From Bacillota bacterium (GTDB taxonomy: Bacteria > Bacillota > UBA5301 > JASBVW01), in NCBI GenBank assembly GCA_029961005.1, contig JASBVW010000010.1, positions 1 to 13,753 on the forward strand: a DNA stretch of 13,753 nucleotides, read 5' to 3'. This document shows positions 12,895 to 13,753 of the stretch, one piece after another. Made by a program: the position numbers and the translations under genes. The notes beneath the pieces were generated by a model. It was given only the letters and a program-made list of their open reading frames with translations, made no database searches and was not told where the DNA came from. Each line of letters opens with the position of its first letter. Positions within the stretch are counted from its first letter, which is position 1.

Positions 12895-13753
12895 ATGGCA
12901 CGACACTTCGGTTCAGAAGCGGCACAAGACCTTAAAAAGCGGGTCCTCTTTCCGCACCGCCGGCGGCACCGGAGGGGGAAGAGGTGCGGGAGCTGCCACG
13001 GGGGAGCGGTCCGGGTCGGGGCAGCAAGCCTCCCCAAGCTATTCCTGGTCGGCAACCCCAACGTGGGTAAGAGCGTGCTCTTCAACCGCTTGACCGGCCT
13101 CTACGTCACCGTCTCCAACTACCCCGGAACCACGGTAGAGGTCTCCCGGGGGCAGGCCCGCATCCTGGGGCGCAGTTACGAGGTGGTAGACACGCCCGGC
13201 ATGTACTCCCTCCTTCCCATCACCGAGGAGGAGAGAGTCGCCCGGTCTTTGCTCCTTTCCGAGCGGCCGGACGCAGTGCTCCACGTGGTGGATGCCAAAA
13301 ACCTGGAGCGCATGCTCCCCTTGACCATACAGCTCATCGAAGCCGGACTGCCCGTCATCCTGGTGGTCAACATCATGGACGAGGCTGAAGAGCTGGGTCT
13401 GAAGATCGAGACCGGGCGGCTGGCCCAGCGTTTGGGCATTCCGGTGGTGGGAACCGTTTCCACCACCGGCCGCGGCCTGGACGAGCTGAAGCGCACCATC
13501 TCTTCCTTCAGTGCCGCCGTTCCCTCGCCCGCTCAACCCCTTCAGTACGCCCCAGCCATAGAAGAAGCACTCGGGAAACTCCAATCCGCCCTGAGCGGGG
13601 ACTACTCCCTCTCCCGTCGCGCCGTGGCCCTCCTCCTCCTGCAGGAAGACGAGGAGATCTGGCGCTTGGCCAAGGCGAAGGAAGGGCCTCGCTTTCCCCT
13701 CCTGCGGGACCTCTTTCGCCAGCTGCGCCAGGGGCAACCCGCTCCCTTCTCTT
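12895..13753 (+). CDS. feoB: Ferrous iron transporter FeoB, N-terminal part (runs off right edge)
   Basis: GTP-regulated ferrous iron permease of the cytoplasmic membrane; only the cytosolic G domain and start of the helical GDI domain (286 codons) are in the window. GTPase motifs: G1 GNPNVGKS at 53-60, G2 switch YVTVSNYPGTTVEVSRG at 70-86, G3 DTPG at 99-102 followed by MYSLLPITEEE (FeoB hallmark), G4 NIMD at 159-162, and G5-like TVSTTGRG at 187-194. ATG 12895 is the first in-frame Met, with GGAAGG about 9 bases upstream. It leaves an unusual 48-residue N-terminal extension, very basic (PHRRRHRRGKR at 20-30) then CGSCH at 31-35, before the G domain. No feoA is seen upstream. Promoter and Fur-like site precede it. 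Confidence 0.92.
   Translation, partial: MARHFGSEAAQDLKKRVLFPHRRRHRRGKRCGSCHGGAVRVGAASLPKLFLVGNPNVGKSVLFNRLTGLYVTVSNYPGTTVEVSRGQARILGRSYEVVDTPGMYSLLPITEEERVARSLLLSERPDAVLHVVDAKNLERMLPLTIQLIEAGLPVILVVNIMDEAEELGLKIETGRLAQRLGIPVVGTVSTTGRGLDELKRTISSFSAAVPSPAQPLQYAPAIEEALGKLQSALSGDYSLSRRAVALLLLQEDEEIWRLAKAKEGPRFPLLRDLFRQLRQGQPAPFS

Noticed and set aside
12895..13038. Cytochrome c haem site in FeoB because of CxxCH
   Set aside because: The segment has no export signal and precedes a cytoplasmic GTPase domain, so covalent haem attachment is not expected.

Overview
The window reads as chromosomal DNA of a GC-rich, probably thermophilic and anaerobic Firmicute (Clostridia; the Ammonifex/Moorella/Desulfotomaculum neighbourhood is my guess). 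This rests on strong AGGAGG ribosome sites with frequent GTG starts, a DUF1540 protein and a MobA-like protein next to ispE, a clostridial-type FeoB, and a TreT trehalose synthase of the kind common in thermophiles. Genus is inference only. No rRNA, tRNA, CRISPR array, insertion sequence or phage gene was found. All complete genes lie on the minus strand; only feoB at the right edge is on plus.

Layout along minus-strand transcription, right to left. (1) 12747-9947: ispE, an FCD-type GntR regulator, a MobA-like nucleotidyltransferase of unknown role and a small cysteine-containing DUF1540 protein, closed by a textbook intrinsic terminator at 9888-9924. (2) 9887-9613: a 275-base structured leader, then 9612-4949: a complete branched-chain amino-acid ABC importer, livK-livH-livM-livG-livF. 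A GC-rich hairpin separates livK from livH; livHMGF abut or overlap. (3) 4877-1: acylphosphatase, TreT (one-step trehalose synthase), an unassigned family-4 glycosyltransferase, otsA and the N-terminal 150 residues of otsB, which runs off the left edge. (4) 12829-13753, plus strand: a consensus sigma-A promoter, a Fur-box-like dyad over the start site, and the first 286 codons of feoB.

The distinctive part is the left third. It holds two independent trehalose routes side by side: TreT (NDP-glucose + glucose to trehalose) and OtsA/OtsB (via trehalose-6-phosphate). They are separated by a glycosyltransferase whose start codon is preceded by a 16-base inverted repeat. The 5' arm of that repeat copies the anti-Shine-Dalgarno tail of 16S rRNA and would mask the gene's own Shine-Dalgarno. 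Because otsA overlaps the glycosyltransferase by ATGA, and otsB follows otsA in the same reading frame after a single TAG, this one RNA switch could set translation of the whole unit. In a thermophile making a heat or osmotic protectant, a thermosensor is an attractive but untested idea. A second Shine-Dalgarno-overlapping hairpin precedes the DUF1540 gene.
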